36,162 nt of DNA from Acinetobacter sp. Ver3 (GTDB taxonomy: Bacteria; Pseudomonadota; Gammaproteobacteria; Pseudomonadales; Moraxellaceae). The position numbers and the translations under genes were made by a program. Under the pieces are notes generated by a model that did no database searches, had not been told where the DNA came from, and saw only the letters and a list, made by a program, of their open reading frames with translations. Shown here in pieces: positions 17,238-26,787 of the stretch. How positions within the stretch are numbered: the stretch's first letter is position 1; every line of letters starts with the position of its first letter. The DNA is taken from contig NZ_JFYL01000031.1 in NCBI RefSeq assembly GCF_000632455.1, forward strand, positions 1-36,162. The letters run 5' to 3'.

Positions 17238-17861
17238 TTATAATTTCAAACCATTAAATGGTGAAATTATCCATAAAATAATCAGTATATTAAACGCTAT
17301 AGTACAGAAATAAATTTTTCGAAATGGTTGTTTTTGTGTTTTATGACGCAAGCGTTGCTGAGCAAGCCAAGCACTCGGCCATCCTCCTAATAGAGAAACC
17401 ACATGTAATGTATTTTCTGGTACACGTTGACTCCCCTGTTGAGCCGCCGCTTTATCGTGTGCATATAAGCCATAGGTGATCAGGTTCATCAATAAAATGA
17501 CCAACACCACCATCATACTCAATAGCCCCAATAGGACTAATGTAGCAAGCGTCAAGATATAAGCAATAATCGCTACTTGCATCGGTTGCATTTTTTGTTG
17601 AGTAACTGGTGAATGACGCGGCTTCGTTTTTACTTTTTTTGCCTGAGTCGCTTTTAAGTATGTTACTTGTTTCGCTTTAAATCGACCTTGACCATCCAAT
17701 TGAACGATATACTCCAAAGCACAACCTGGAATCGGTCTTGGGCCTGGTTTGGCAAAATCTTTAATGTGAAGGAAAACGCGATCTTTGGATGAATCATTGG
17801 GTTGAATAAATCCATAGCCTTTTTCATCAAACCATTCAACTAGACGACCTTGATCACGCAT
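17238..17861 (-). CDS. Cold-shock domain - DUF1294 fusion protein
   Basis: A 207-residue two-domain protein. Residues 1-70 are a cold-shock domain (GRLVEWFDEKGYGFIQPND, with RNP1-like KGYGFI and RNP2-like VFLHI), expected to bind single-stranded nucleic acid. Residues about 95-207 are a DUF1294 membrane domain with three helices and the conserved GGWPSAWLAQQRLRHKTQK motif. A GGGGG ribosome site precedes the ATG. The fusion is common in gammaproteobacteria and would tether the domain to the inner membrane; its role is unknown. It begins 25 bp after thrB ends. Confidence 0.92.
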   Translation of the reverse strand: MRDQGRLVEWFDEKGYGFIQPNDSSKDRVFLHIKDFAKPGPRPIPGCALEYIVQLDGQGRFKAKQVTYLKATQAKKVKTKPRHSPVTQQKMQPMQVAIIAYILTLATLVLLGLLSMMVVLVILLMNLITYGLYAHDKAAAQQGSQRVPENTLHVVSLLGGWPSAWLAQQRLRHKTQKQPFRKIYFCTIAFNILIILWIISPFNGLKL

Positions 17862-17886
17862 ATTTCCCCCAGATTTTTTAAATTTT

Positions 17887-18837
17887 TTAAGCTGTTACAA
17901 ATTTTAATCGTTCAACCAGCATATTGCGCATTTCTAAAGGATTTTTTTGCAAAATATCTTCGCCAACACGCCCCATTTCTTTGTTCTTTTGAGCCACTAG
18001 CAAACGCATCATCCAGAAACGCCCAGCTGCCATCGCTAAATAGAGTTCTAGACATGATTTTTCATCACTGGTCATTTCACGTACACTTTGATAAGCCTCC
18101 AAGAATGCTAAGGCCTTTTCCTCATTCAAATGAACACTTGGATATTCCGTACAGAAATCATTCATCGTAATGGCGATATCAAACAAAAGTTCATCTTTAT
18201 TCAACTCATAAAAATCGAGTATCCCTTTTAAAGTAGCCCCTTCAAATAAAGTGTTATCTCTAAATAGGTCAGAATGGATAAAACCTCGTGGACGATCAGG
18301 GTACATTGCGGTAAGAGCGTCATATAAACCTAACAAACTATTTAATAATACTTGATCGGCTGGATTTAACGTAGGTCGAAGCTGCTGAGCCACACTTAAC
18401 CAATAATCATGATTACGATACTCTGCGCGCTCTAAGGGAAAGTTATCGAGAGCCACATGTATTTGAGCCTGTGCAATAGCAATGGACTGAACCTGTTCAA
18501 GTGATGAAGGCATAGGATGCTTGCCACGCATTCTAGGCGCAATTTGTGCAGGTTTATTTTTTAAGATCTGAATCGAACGTCCTGAATGTTTCAAAGGTAC
18601 AGGCACAGGCAGACCTGCATGACCCAGATGCTCAAGTACAGGGACGAGTTCACCTGCGCCTTGTTCATCCATATCTTCAAAAATTGTTAAAACATATTCG
18701 GTTTGATCTGCACAAACTAGAAAATAGTTCGTATTTTGAATACCTCCTTGAATCGGAATCAGGTCAATCACCTCTAATCCATAAGGCGTAGCAAAATCCT
18801 GAACTTCCTTTAAAGTCAAAGTGGTATAAACCGACAT
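17887..18837 (-). CDS. thrB: Homoserine kinase (phosphotransferase-type ThrB)
   Basis: A 316-residue kinase making O-phosphohomoserine for threonine synthesis. It belongs to the APH/ChoK fold, not the GHMP fold of E. coli ThrB. Visible are the nucleotide loop [27 protein letters not shown] with catalytic Asp and Asn, and [19 protein letters not shown] with the metal Asp. It is divergent from hisF (114 bp apart) and heads the leftward run ending in the ABM gene. Confidence 0.93.
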   Translation of the reverse strand: MSVYTTLTLKEVQDFATPYGLEVIDLIPIQGGIQNTNYFLVCADQTEYVLTIFEDMDEQGAGELVPVLEHLGHAGLPVPVPLKHSGRSIQILKNKPAQIAPRMRGKHPMPSSLEQVQSIAIAQAQIHVALDNFPLERAEYRNHDYWLSVAQQLRPTLNPADQVLLNSLLGLYDALTAMYPDRPRGFIHSDLFRDNTLFEGATLKGILDFYELNKDELLFDIAITMNDFCTEYPSVHLNEEKALAFLEAYQSVREMTSDEKSCLELYLAMAAGRFWMMRLLVAQKNKEMGRVGEDILQKNPLEMRNMLVERLKFVTA

Positions 18838-18951
18838 AAAAAAACCTGCGAAAAAACTTACATTATTTTGATAGAATACCTGCTCCGACTACCAAGGTGT
18901 AGCACCAAAGTCTGTAAGTTTCATAATCGGCTGTTATTTTTGGAAAAAATT

Positions 18952-19710
18952 ATGCTTGCTAAACGTATTATTCCTTGCCTCGACGTAGATAACGGTCGAG
19001 TTGTAAAAGGTGTTCAATTCCTTGATATTCGTGATGCAGGCGACCCAGTTGAAGTAGCACGTCGTTATAACGAACAAGGTGCAGATGAGATTACTTTTCT
19101 CGATATCACTGCAACATCTAATGGGCGTGACACCACTTACCGTACGGTTGAGCGTATGGCTGAAACTGTATTTGTACCACTGACCGTAGGTGGCGGTGTT
19201 CGTAAAGTTGAAGATATTCGTTTATTGCTTAACGCTGGTGCAGACAAAGTCAGTATTAACTCAGCTGCTGTCTTTAATCCTGAATTCGTTCAAGAAGCCT
19301 CTCAACGTTTTGGTGCACAATGTATTGTAGTTGCGATTGATGCAAAAAAAACGGGTGAAAATAAGTGGGAAATTTTCACACATGGTGGTCGCAAACCAAC
19401 GGGTATCGATGCGATTGAATGGTCTGTGAAAATGGCAGAATACGGCGCAGGAGAATTGCTCATTACGTCAATGGATGCAGATGGTACAAAAGCTGGTTAT
19501 GACTTAGCATTGATGCGTCAGATTAATGATCGTGTAACGATTCCAACGATTGCTTCAGGTGGTGTGGGTAATCTTCAACATCTAGCAGACGGAATTTTAC
19601 AAGGGGGTGCTGATGCGGTGCTGGCAGCCTCTATCTTCCACTTTGGTCAACACACCATCCCGGAAGCAAAACAATATTTAGCTGAACAAGGCATTGAAAT
19701 GCGTCTTTAA
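18952..19710 (+). CDS. hisF: Imidazole glycerol phosphate synthase, cyclase subunit HisF
   Basis: A 252-residue TIM barrel that forms imidazole glycerol phosphate and AICAR from PRFAR using ammonia from HisH. The N-terminus [20 protein letters not shown] contains catalytic Asp11; [31 protein letters not shown] and [14 protein letters not shown] (second catalytic Asp) follow. The frame is open 28 codons upstream, but the ATG at 18952 gives the exact family N-terminus, with GGA 9 nt upstream. Terminated just downstream; transcribed apart from hisBH and hisA. Confidence 0.98.
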   Translation: MLAKRIIPCLDVDNGRVVKGVQFLDIRDAGDPVEVARRYNEQGADEITFLDITATSNGRDTTYRTVERMAETVFVPLTVGGGVRKVEDIRLLLNAGADKVSINSAAVFNPEFVQEASQRFGAQCIVVAIDAKKTGENKWEIFTHGGRKPTGIDAIEWSVKMAEYGAGELLITSMDADGTKAGYDLALMRQINDRVTIPTIASGGVGNLQHLADGILQGGADAVLAASIFHFGQHTIPEAKQYLAEQGIEMRL

Positions 19711-19720
19711 TCAGGCCCAT

Positions 19721-19748
19721 AAAAAAGAGGCAAATGCCTCTTTTTTTT
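19721..19748 (+). terminator. Terminator of hisF
   Basis: AAAAAAGAGGC-aaat-GCCTCTTTTTT, a strong stem with T-run about 10 nt after the stop. Confidence 0.9.
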
Positions 19749-19750
19749 GC

Positions 19751-19774
19751 AAAAAAAAAGAGCCCGAAGGCTCT
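19751..19774 (-). terminator. Leftward terminator for the hydroxylase gene
   Basis: AGAGCC-cgaa-GGCTCT with a nine-base A-run on its left becomes a terminator with U-tract on the minus strand. It lies about 200 nt past the hydroxylase stop, back-to-back with the hisF terminator. Confidence 0.7.
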
Positions 19775-19976
19775 AAAAACCAAGAAAAAACAGCGCTTGG
19801 TTCGTTATGCAAAGCGATAAACTGGAGAGTTCTACCATCAGATTTTCATTCTCCGATTTATTCATCTCATATCATAAATGACAGATCTGCACGAAATCTT
19901 GACAAAAGCTACATATTTTATTGACCAATCATGACAAACCAGATGTCAATTCAGCCAATTCCATATCTAATCTGAC

Positions 19977-20618
19977 TTACTCCACTATAGCCAAAGCTTT
20001 TTTTGAAATATCGGAGCGCGCTGCTATCTGCTCAACCCACTTTGCGGGGAAATATTGTTCAACAATATGATTGACTCGTTTTGAAATAAAAGACGGTAAC
20101 TGCACCCCTAAAGGGTTATCTTCCTTCAAATCTGGCGTTGAAATGACACGTGTCCCTAAAATGTAATCAAACCAAGGCTTAGTGACACACCAATTTGCAT
20201 CTTGATTGGCGTTCATATGGTGGTCATAGTGCCAAGGAATTTTCTTTTTTGCCCAATGAGGTTCGAGGTGAGCTCTGCGATGCGTGTAGTAGTAGTTACA
20301 AGCACTATAAAGCACGGATAAACTCATGCCTTTCGAGATTGGATAAAATGCTGTTCCAAATACAGCAGCAACAATCCCCAATGATACGATTTCATTTTTT
20401 GTTCGCCAATTTGAGATTCCCTCTACATAACCCTCATCATGGAAATCTTGTGTTCTAACTTCACGGTGATGTGCCCAATGAGATTCCATATTTTTAGGCA
20501 CAGGACTAAACCTCGCTTTACCCGGACGGTGTACACCATGTAGAACATATTTATGCGCGACCCATTCAAATCCATTGGCAATGATTAAGCCTGCAACAAA
20601 ACCTTTAATCATGTTCAA
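19977..20618 (-). CDS. Fatty acid hydroxylase / sterol desaturase superfamily protein
   Basis: A 213-residue membrane di-iron enzyme. The four histidine clusters are present: H22-x4-H27 (AHKYVLH), H47-x2-HH (SHWAHHRE), HRRAH, and HYDHH followed by NANQDANWCVTKPWFDYILG. These bind the two irons used with O2 to hydroxylate or desaturate lipid chains. Hydrophobic stretches lie near residues 5-20 and 78-105. Divergent from an AraC-type regulator with a 20-bp inverted repeat between them, suggesting local control. The substrate is unknown; fatty acids are more likely than sterols. Confidence 0.88.
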   Translation of the reverse strand: MNMIKGFVAGLIIANGFEWVAHKYVLHGVHRPGKARFSPVPKNMESHWAHHREVRTQDFHDEGYVEGISNWRTKNEIVSLGIVAAVFGTAFYPISKGMSLSVLYSACNYYYTHRRAHLEPHWAKKKIPWHYDHHMNANQDANWCVTKPWFDYILGTRVISTPDLKEDNPLGVQLPSFISKRVNHIVEQYFPAKWVEQIAARSDISKKALAIVE

Positions 20619-20699
20619 AATCCCTGTTTCTTTTCTTTCAATATATCTAACTCAAGCTCTCAACCATTGACGCAAGATAAAATTTTCATTGACAAATCA

Positions 20700-20719
20700 C
20701 GACATATTTTTCAATGTCG
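20700..20719. promoter_or_regulatory. 20-bp inverted repeat between the hydroxylase and AraC genes
   Basis: CGACAT-N8-ATGTCG is perfectly symmetric and lies 82 bp before the hydroxylase start and 93 bp before the AraC-type regulator start. A TTGACA at 20689-20694 sits just left of it. Candidate operator; the binding protein is unproven. Confidence 0.5.
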
Positions 20720-20811
20720 TATGGTAGAAAAAGCGCTTGTATGGCACTGTAAAAACAGGCTTAATAACTCATCGTGATTTCAATTGATAAAACAAGAAAA
20801 GTATTAATCAC

Positions 20812-21819
20812 ATGCAGCAGATAAAGGATTATTCAGGCTCGGTTCATGGTGGACTTGGACATCTCTTACATAATTATTGTGAAGAGAGCGGTCTCCCTAT
20901 TTCTGCAAAATTGGCAAGTATTCAGCAAGCCGAACGCTTTGACTTTAGCATTTGGCGTGAAATATTAAATGAAATTTATGAAGTACACCCACAACCTGCG
21001 TTAGGGTTAGAAATTGCTCAATGGGTCAAACCGCAACATTTAGGCATTATCGCGTATATCGCTTTATCATGCGATAACCTAGCAGAAGCACTCACCCGTT
21101 ATCATGAATATCATCGTTTAATTTATGATGGTACACCTCTCGCCGTTGATCTGGAGCAAGGCGTATTTAGCGTACGTTGGGAAGATTTGCCAATGCATTT
21201 GTCGACACAAATCACGGATGAAATTGCGATGGCATTATTGGTTGAATTTCTAAAACGTTATGCGGGTATTGAGCATTTACATATTCAAGAAATTCACTTT
21301 CGCTTTCCAGCACCAAAAAATATTGCGATTTATGAGCGTTTTTTTCAGAGCAAAGTAAAATTCTCTCAGCCTCATGTCAAGCTTACTTTTCCAAGCCAGC
21401 TCCTACAAGCACCGATTAAACAAGCTGATCAAACTTTACAAAAACTCCTGATGCAACAAGCTCAAGATTTGTTAAGTCGACTCCCCAACAACACACAAAT
21501 CGATGAACGGTTACAGCAAGCCATTCTGATTGGAATCCAAAGACACAATTATCAAATTCAAACTGTCGCAGAACAAGTGGGAATGTCAGTCAGACAACTT
21601 CAGCGCCATTTACAAAATCAAGGTGATACCTATCAGCAGCGCGTTCAAGAAGTTCGCAAACTTCTAGCGATTCAATATTTACAAGATCCTTATCTCAGCT
21701 TACACGAGATTTCGTTATTGCTCAGTTATTCCGAACAAAGTGCATTCCAACGCGCATTTCGTCAGTGGATGAAGATGACGCCCCAACAGTGGCGTATTCA
21801 ACATCATATTCGCACTTGA
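20812..21819 (+). CDS. AraC-family transcriptional regulator
   Basis: A 335-residue regulator of the type with an Arabinose_bd-like N-terminal domain (residues about 20-190, LGIIAYIALSCDNLAEALTR) and a C-terminal AraC double HTH (about 240-332). The first HTH is IQTVAEQVGMSVRQLQRHL and the second the conserved HEISLLLSYSEQSAFQRAFR. Related proteins sense lipids or small molecules and often control a divergent gene; here that is the hydroxylase. No clear ribosome site precedes the ATG. Confidence 0.93.
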   Translation: MQQIKDYSGSVHGGLGHLLHNYCEESGLPISAKLASIQQAERFDFSIWREILNEIYEVHPQPALGLEIAQWVKPQHLGIIAYIALSCDNLAEALTRYHEYHRLIYDGTPLAVDLEQGVFSVRWEDLPMHLSTQITDEIAMALLVEFLKRYAGIEHLHIQEIHFRFPAPKNIAIYERFFQSKVKFSQPHVKLTFPSQLLQAPIKQADQTLQKLLMQQAQDLLSRLPNNTQIDERLQQAILIGIQRHNYQIQTVAEQVGMSVRQLQRHLQNQGDTYQQRVQEVRKLLAIQYLQDPYLSLHEISLLLSYSEQSAFQRAFRQWMKMTPQQWRIQHHIRT

Positions 21820-21861
21820 TGATTGTGAATTTAAGTCTTCAGTCTAAAGATGATTGATGAA

Positions 21862-22107
21862 TCACAAGAAAGGATTTTCTATTTCATTCTCAGCCGTCGT
21901 TTCTATTTTTTCTACTAAATTTTTTTGATCTTCTAAGTAGATGACCATTGCATCTAAATATTGTTTTAACGCTTTCGCAGCGGCTAAACCGGCTTGATCT
22001 TTGGTGATTTGCAAGTTGCCATAAATACTCACACGATCAAGATCGTTTTCAAGCGTCAAGTCATGAATGGAATGTGACTCAGTCCCATTTTTAAAAGGCT
22101 TAAACAT
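21862..22107 (-). CDS. Small hypothetical protein
   Basis: An 81-residue soluble protein I do not recognise (MFKPFKNGTESHSIHDLTLENDLDRV...). It is acidic toward the C-terminus, with a probable strand region (RVSIYGNLQI) followed by a long helix (AGLAAAKALKQYLDAMVIYLED). An upstream in-frame ATG exists, but AAAGAGAT before 22107 supports this start. A 10-bp perfect hairpin separates it from the nuclease gene upstream; both read leftward. Confidence 0.78.
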   Translation of the reverse strand: MFKPFKNGTESHSIHDLTLENDLDRVSIYGNLQITKDQAGLAAAKALKQYLDAMVIYLEDQKNLVEKIETTAENEIENPFL

Positions 22108-22138
22108 GGCAAATCTCTTTAAGTTTATAAATATCAAT

Positions 22139-22164
22139 CCCTGAAGATAAATGAATCTTCAGGG
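22139..22164 (-). repeat. Perfect 10-bp hairpin between the nuclease gene and the small ORF
   Basis: CCCTGAAGAT-aaatga-ATCTTCAGGG is a perfect stem. It has no T-run on either strand, so it is not a standard intrinsic terminator. It lies 16 nt past the nuclease stop and 32 nt before the next start: a possible processing or attenuation hairpin. Confidence 0.6.
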
Positions 22165-22179
22165 CGAATTCGAGCTTTT

Positions 22180-23223
22180 TTATTTAAGGATTTGTAATAA
22201 ATATTGCAACAACGCTTGAACCAACTCTTTCACGATTGCATCTTGTGCTTGTTCATCGATCTTAGCCTCTTGATTCGTTGCGGTTGTATTGACAGGTACG
22301 CTTTGACTACTAAACTCTTTTTGCAGCGCTTTGATTTGATCTGTTGAGATATCAACTGCACATTGGCTTTCGGCATCCCAGTGCGAATACTCTATGGCTT
22401 GTTGGGCTTTGACCTGATTGGCTTTTAATGGCAATTTATAAGTATTACGCTTTTGCTCAGATGTAAGTTGAGGAAACAGATTCATGCCAAGCACTTCTTC
22501 TAACTGGCATACACTGACCACTTGCATCTGTAGTGAATTATTATTTGGAGCGTAATATGCGCCAATAGCACCTGTTTTAGGTATATATACGGCTTTAAAC
22601 ACCGCTGTTGGAACAATAACACCGCGTCCAATGGTTTTCAGTTTTTTGCCACTATATACAGGCCCGGTAATCACATACACATCATGTTTCTGCTTCGTAA
22701 CGATTGCACGTGTCGCTTCCTCAATTTCTCGCCAGATTTGTTGGTTATTCTGCGGAGCTTGAGGAACCATATTGGCTAAAGAAAAACTGTCGTACTGTGC
22801 AGCTTTATTTGGCATATCAGCATTTGGAGCCATATGACCACGGTCATATCCCGACCCACGATAATCTGATAATAATGCTCGATGCTTTTCTGCTACACGA
22901 GTCTCCTCATGGAAACTGTCTTCTCTTTTTATTTTTTGGCTCAGCCGATCTGGATTCAGATATTCAGCTACCCATAATGGTGTTTTTGAGACACCAGAAT
23001 ACATAGTGGTGAATCCATTAAAGCATAATGGGTAGCGATCTTTACTTAAGCTCTCTTTGATTAAATAAGGTGGCTCTTGGCGATAAAATTGATTTAGACA
23101 AGCTGAATTATTAACCGAACCTGAAAATGGCAGATATGAAGACAACTTTTCTTGACCGAAAGCAATTGCAAAGCTTCCTGCTGCAACAATACCTAATACA
23201 GCTTTTACCACAATATTATTCAA
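22180..23223 (-). CDS. Secreted DNA/RNA non-specific endonuclease (DRGH type)
   Basis: A 347-residue nuclease of the NUC1/Serratia family. An N-terminal signal peptide (residues about 1-23, KAVLGIVAAGSFAIAFG) sends it to the periplasm or outside. The active site DRGHMAPNADM has catalytic H130, and ANMVPQAPQNNQQIWREIEE carries the metal-binding Asn; VYVITGPVY is a core strand. The last 60 residues (Gln/Ala/Glu-rich) are an extension beyond the catalytic core. Divergent from the 23524 gene. Roles may include nutrient scavenging or DNA degradation. Confidence 0.93.
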   Translation of the reverse strand: MNNIVVKAVLGIVAAGSFAIAFGQEKLSSYLPFSGSVNNSACLNQFYRQEPPYLIKESLSKDRYPLCFNGFTTMYSGVSKTPLWVAEYLNPDRLSQKIKREDSFHEETRVAEKHRALLSDYRGSGYDRGHMAPNADMPNKAAQYDSFSLANMVPQAPQNNQQIWREIEEATRAIVTKQKHDVYVITGPVYSGKKLKTIGRGVIVPTAVFKAVYIPKTGAIGAYYAPNNNSLQMQVVSVCQLEEVLGMNLFPQLTSEQKRNTYKLPLKANQVKAQQAIEYSHWDAESQCAVDISTDQIKALQKEFSSQSVPVNTTATNQEAKIDEQAQDAIVKELVQALLQYLLQILK

Positions 23224-23523
23224 ACTCAGATTACCTATTCATTCCGTGTTCAACTTCTGGCCCAATGCGTGGGCTTTATTCAAAACCGGCCACAGCTTAA
23301 CAAGCTATGAATTTGAAGTACATCAAGTGAATTTTCAAGTGAATAAAGGATCTTCACATTCCGTTCAAATATCACTCAAAATAAGTAACAAATTGTTGTT
23401 TTTATAGAATAGTTTTTTAATACTCTTTAAGGTTTTACGTGTATTTGATTGAATTACATCAATTACTTGTGAGATGGTATAAAAGTTATTTAGTAAATTA
23501 AAAGAATTGAAAGTGAGGACACT
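23224..23523. other. 300-bp divergent regulatory region with a 12-nt-period direct repeat
   Basis: Region between the nuclease and the small secreted protein genes, with no gene in it. TCAAGTGAAT occurs twice (23323-23332 and 23335-23344) with a 12-nt period, about one helical turn, as direct repeats would be if two protein units bound the same face. The core resembles the TCAAGTTAA arms of the algZ-algR repeat. Confidence 0.45.
23475..23483 (+). promoter_or_regulatory. Extended -10 promoter for the small secreted protein
   Basis: TG-G-TATAAA, an extended -10, puts the start of transcription near 23490, with GAGG before the ATG at 23524. No strong -35 is seen. Confidence 0.5.
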
Positions 23524-23886
23524 ATGAAATTAGCACATACTTCTTTGACAGCATTAGTAATGGGTTTATCTTTGGCAAGTGCAAGTGCATTTGCTGAGCC
23601 ACCAGTTCAAGCTGGCGAAACTTTGGAAAGCCTTTCTAAAGCTAAAGTCGTAACAACAGTGAATGGTCAGCCTGGTACTTTACAAGAAGTATTAGCTAAT
23701 GGTCAGATGAAAGTTATTTCTGAAGGTGCTACAACACAAGCGCCTGCTGATGCGAAAGCGCCTATTGGAAACTTACCACCTGCTGAAGCAGAAGAAACTG
23801 CTCCTCAAGCACAAACTGCAGTTCCAGCTCAACCTGAAGTAAATGCAACTGAAGAAGCGCCTGTAGAAGCACCAGCGGCTGAGTAA
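23524..23886 (+). CDS. Small secreted Ala/Pro/Glu-rich protein
   Basis: A 120-residue protein of unknown function. Residues 1-24 are a clear Sec signal peptide with an AFA cleavage site before E25. The mature N-terminal half (AKVVTTVNGQPGTLQEVLANG) looks like a short beta-hairpin domain. From about residue 80 it is a disordered, acidic, Pro/Ala/Glu-rich tail ending in APAAE, suggesting a periplasmic spacer or cell-wall-associated tail. Monocistronic, with its own promoter and a bidirectional terminator shared with kup. Confidence 0.83.
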   Translation: MKLAHTSLTALVMGLSLASASAFAEPPVQAGETLESLSKAKVVTTVNGQPGTLQEVLANGQMKVISEGATTQAPADAKAPIGNLPPAEAEETAPQAQTAVPAQPEVNATEEAPVEAPAAE

Positions 23887-23901
23887 GGTATTAGGCTTAA
23901 T

Positions 23902-23927
23902 AAAAAACCGCCTTTGAGGCGGTTTTT
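23902..23927. terminator. Bidirectional terminator between the secreted protein gene and kup
   Basis: AAAAAACCGCC-tttga-GGCGGTTTTTT has a GC-rich stem and T-runs on both strands, between two convergent genes. Confidence 0.92.
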
Positions 23928-23955
23928 TATATCCAAAATTTTAGCAAACGCTTAC

Positions 23956-25836
23956 TCAGATTTCGATCTGGCTTCCCATTTCGACCACGCGATTTGGTGG
24001 AATTAAATAGAAATCACTCACAGGACTGGTATTCCGCTGCATTGATATAAATAATTTTTCACGCCATGGCGCCATTCCTTCTCCCACGGTATGAATCAGA
24101 CGATCACGTGAAATAAAGAAACTAATTTGCATCATATCAAATTCAAAATTTAACTGCTCATATGCCGCTTTCAGCGCGACTGGAATGTTGGGTTGGTCTT
24201 TAAACCCATAATATACAAAAATCCTAAAGAATCGATTATCCATCTTTTCTACACGAATTCTCTCAATATCAGGTACATAAGGTACATCTTTAGTAATGAC
24301 CGTAATCATCATATTACGTTCGTGTAGAACCTTATTATGCTTAATATTGTGCAACATCGCATGTGGAACGATATTAGGTGTTCCTGTGAGGAAAATTGCA
24401 TCCCCAGGAACGATCAGCGTTTCATCACTCATCTTGACACTTTGAATAAAGAGATCAATAGGTAACGCATCAGACTCAAGCTTATTAAGTACGATTTGAC
24501 GGCCATCTTTCCACGTCATTAAAACGGTAAATACAATTGCACCAATCAAGATTGGCACCCATCCACCACCAACAATTTTTAAAGAAGTCGAAGCAACAAA
24601 AATGAGGTCGATGATCAATAAAGGCACAGCAAAAAGGGCTACTTTCCAAACAGGCCAGCGCCAAACGCCATAAGCTAAAATCGAAATTAAAATCGTACCG
24701 CACAGCATCGTCATGGTCACTGCTACACCGTAGGCACTGGCAAGATTCGCGCTATTTTCAAATAATAAAATGAGAATAATGACTGAAATAAATAATACCC
24801 AGTTGATGAACGGGACATAGATTTGTCCTTGTTCAACATCAGATGTATGTTGCACGGTTAAACGCGGTAAATAGCGCAATTGAATCGCTTGATTGACCAT
24901 TGAGAATACGCCCGTAATCACCGCTTGAGACGCAATCACGGCAGCAGCGGTTGCAAGACCAATCATTGGAAATAAAGCCCAATCAGGGACTAACAGATAA
25001 AATGGGTTCTCAATTGCATTTGGATCTCGTAAAAGTAAAGCACCTTGACCCGCATAGTTAAAAACTAGACTTGGCAATACAATCACAAACCAAGCAAGCT
25101 TAATAGGCATACGACCAAAATGCCCCATATCTGCATATAGTGCTTCACCCCCCGTCATCGTTAAAATGACGGCACCCATCGTGAGGAATGCAACAAAAGG
25201 TTGGTTGATGATAAAGCCAAACGCCCAATGCGGACTGATCATTGCCAACACGAACGGTGTTTGCATAACACTCCATAAGCCTAATAGTCCAATTGATGCA
25301 AACCACAATAATGTGATTGGTCCAAAGAACTTACCCATGGTCGCCGTGCCGTGGCGCTGAATTAAAAACAGTGCTGTTAAAATACCGATGGCCAATGGTA
25401 ATAACCATTGATTAAACATCGGAGTCGCAATACTTAAACCTTCAATCGCGGATAAAATAGAAATTGCTGGGGTAATAATGCCATCACCAAAAAACAGTGA
25501 TGCACCGATAAAGCCCAAGGCAATGAGATAAATTTTGCGCTGATCTGCAATACGAGTTGAACGTAGATTTAAGGCAAGAAGCGACATAATACCGCCTTCA
25601 CCATTGTTATCTGCCTTCATAATGACTGAGACATATTTAAAGCTGATGGTGAGCATCATGCACCAGAAAATGAGCGACAAAATACCCAGAACGGTTGCCT
25701 CAGTAATTGCAATATGAGCCGTAAGGAAGCATTGACGCAATGCATACAGAGGACTGGTTCCAATGTCACCAAACACCACCCCTAATGCTGCCAATGTTAC
25801 CGCAGGAAGTGCGGCTTTTTTTGCAGTGCTTTGCAT
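23956..25836 (-). CDS. kup: Low-affinity potassium transporter Kup
   Basis: A 626-residue inner-membrane K+/H+ symporter, of normal family length. The N-terminal [20 protein letters not shown] is diagnostic. About twelve transmembrane helices follow, including [20 protein letters not shown] and [19 protein letters not shown], and a cytoplasmic C-terminal domain from about residue 460 ([19 protein letters not shown]). Monocistronic; the upstream gap also holds the tRNA-Ser promoter on the other strand. Confidence 0.97.
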   Translation of the reverse strand: MQSTAKKAALPAVTLAALGVVFGDIGTSPLYALRQCFLTAHIAITEATVLGILSLIFWCMMLTISFKYVSVIMKADNNGEGGIMSLLALNLRSTRIADQRKIYLIALGFIGASLFFGDGIITPAISILSAIEGLSIATPMFNQWLLPLAIGILTALFLIQRHGTATMGKFFGPITLLWFASIGLLGLWSVMQTPFVLAMISPHWAFGFIINQPFVAFLTMGAVILTMTGGEALYADMGHFGRMPIKLAWFVIVLPSLVFNYAGQGALLLRDPNAIENPFYLLVPDWALFPMIGLATAAAVIASQAVITGVFSMVNQAIQLRYLPRLTVQHTSDVEQGQIYVPFINWVLFISVIILILLFENSANLASAYGVAVTMTMLCGTILISILAYGVWRWPVWKVALFAVPLLIIDLIFVASTSLKIVGGGWVPILIGAIVFTVLMTWKDGRQIVLNKLESDALPIDLFIQSVKMSDETLIVPGDAIFLTGTPNIVPHAMLHNIKHNKVLHERNMMITVITKDVPYVPDIERIRVEKMDNRFFRIFVYYGFKDQPNIPVALKAAYEQLNFEFDMMQISFFISRDRLIHTVGEGMAPWREKLFISMQRNTSPVSDFYLIPPNRVVEMGSQIEI

Positions 25837-25920
25837 ATTTTAGTCTTCATGCATTCGACAGAATTTTTCGGCAATCATATCACTGGCTAAAAACTTTTTC
25901 TTTAAATCAATTGTTTCAAC

Positions 25921-25949
25921 TTGGCATCTTCTTTTTTTTTAGTTATCAT
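25921..25949 (+). promoter_or_regulatory. Promoter of tRNA-Ser
   Basis: TTGGCA (-35) and TATCAT (-10) with a 17-nt spacer, ending 10 nt before the mature tRNA start. Confidence 0.7.
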
Positions 25950-25959
25950 CGCACGCCTT

Positions 25960-26050
25960 GGTGAAGTGTCCGAGTGGCTGAAGGAGCACGCCTGGAAAGT
26001 GTGTATACGTTAATAGCGTATCGAGGGTTCGAATCCCTCTTTCACCGCCA
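25960..26050 (+). tRNA. tRNA-Ser(GGA)
   Basis: A 91-nt class II tRNA with long variable arm and encoded CCA. Acceptor GGTGAAG pairs with TTTCACC; anticodon GGA lies in CTGGAAA; the T arm is GAGGG-TTCGAAT-CCCTC. It reads UCC/UCU serine codons. Confidence 0.97.
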
Positions 26051-26056
26051 GAATTT

Positions 26057-26088
26057 AAAAAACCGAATCATGAGATTCGGTTTTTTTT
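26057..26088 (+). terminator. Terminator of tRNA-Ser
   Basis: AAAACCGAATC-atga-GATTCGGTTTT with a T-run, 8 nt past the tRNA. Confidence 0.92.
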
Positions 26089-26257
26089 CGCCTAAAACTT
26101 CGCTTTTGGCACGTATCTCGCTTCATTTTACTGTCATCAACATCATGTTAAGTTAATAAAAACAATACTTAAGGAGCTGAACAACCTAACAACGTTATTC
26201 AAATAGATGATTTTTGCACACCTATTTAAATATAGAACCTGCTATTCCGGAGATAAT

Positions 26258-26485
26258 ATGAATAACAGCGCCAACTATGTAAAACAAATTAAAAATGCAA
26301 AACGTGGTGGCTACACACCCACTATCGCTAAAGATGTGAATAAACACAAAATTCAAAAAGCGCTAAGATTAATTGAGCAATGGAGAAAATTAGCACAAGA
26401 GTTAAAACCTCAAATGCAATTTGATATGGCTTATACTCTTGAAGAGTGTGCACAAGACCTTGATCGTATTCTAAAAAACAAATAG
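26258..26485 (+). CDS. Small hypothetical protein
   Basis: A 75-residue basic, helical, cytoplasmic protein I do not recognise (MNNSANYVKQIKNAKRGGYTPTIAKDVNK...). The C-terminal half is a long predicted helix (KALRLIEQWRKLAQELKP, YTLEECAQDLDRILKNK). The frame is open 17 codons upstream, but a GGAG ribosome site 5-9 nt before 26258 decides the start. It stands alone between two tRNA genes. Confidence 0.75.
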   Translation: MNNSANYVKQIKNAKRGGYTPTIAKDVNKHKIQKALRLIEQWRKLAQELKPQMQFDMAYTLEECAQDLDRILKNK

Positions 26486-26622
26486 CTGATCCTATAAAAT
26501 TTTCTCAAGATGCCTGTACACGCTATGACGGGCATCACTATAAAATGAGGAGAAAAGACGATCAAAAATAAAGCAAAAACAATTCATCCTGCTCAATTTT
26601 AATTAATCGATTAATTTTTGAC

Positions 26623-26650
26623 TTGCGTTTTAGTGAAAAAACGCTATTAT
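26623..26650 (+). promoter_or_regulatory. Promoter of tRNA-Thr
   Basis: TTGCGT (-35) and TATTAT (-10) with a 16-nt spacer, ending 12 nt before the tRNA. An overlapping TTGACT lies 5 nt further upstream, too far away for the same -10. Confidence 0.55.
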
Positions 26651-26662
26651 TCTCTCCACGTT

Positions 26663-26738
<76 letters not shown>

Positions 26739-26748
26739 TTTTATACTT

Positions 26749-26781
26749 AGCCTCGCTTTTTAGTGAGGCTTTGTTGTTTTT
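26749..26781 (+). terminator. Terminator of tRNA-Thr
   Basis: AGCCTCGC-ttttta-GTGAGGCT (one G-U wobble in RNA) followed by a T-rich tract, 10 nt past the tRNA. Confidence 0.75.
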
Positions 26782-26787
26782 GATGAT

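Noticed and set aside
23740..23886. Ala/Pro/Glu-rich tail as a repeat array
   Set aside because: The composition is biased but there is no fixed repeat unit; it looks like a disordered tail.
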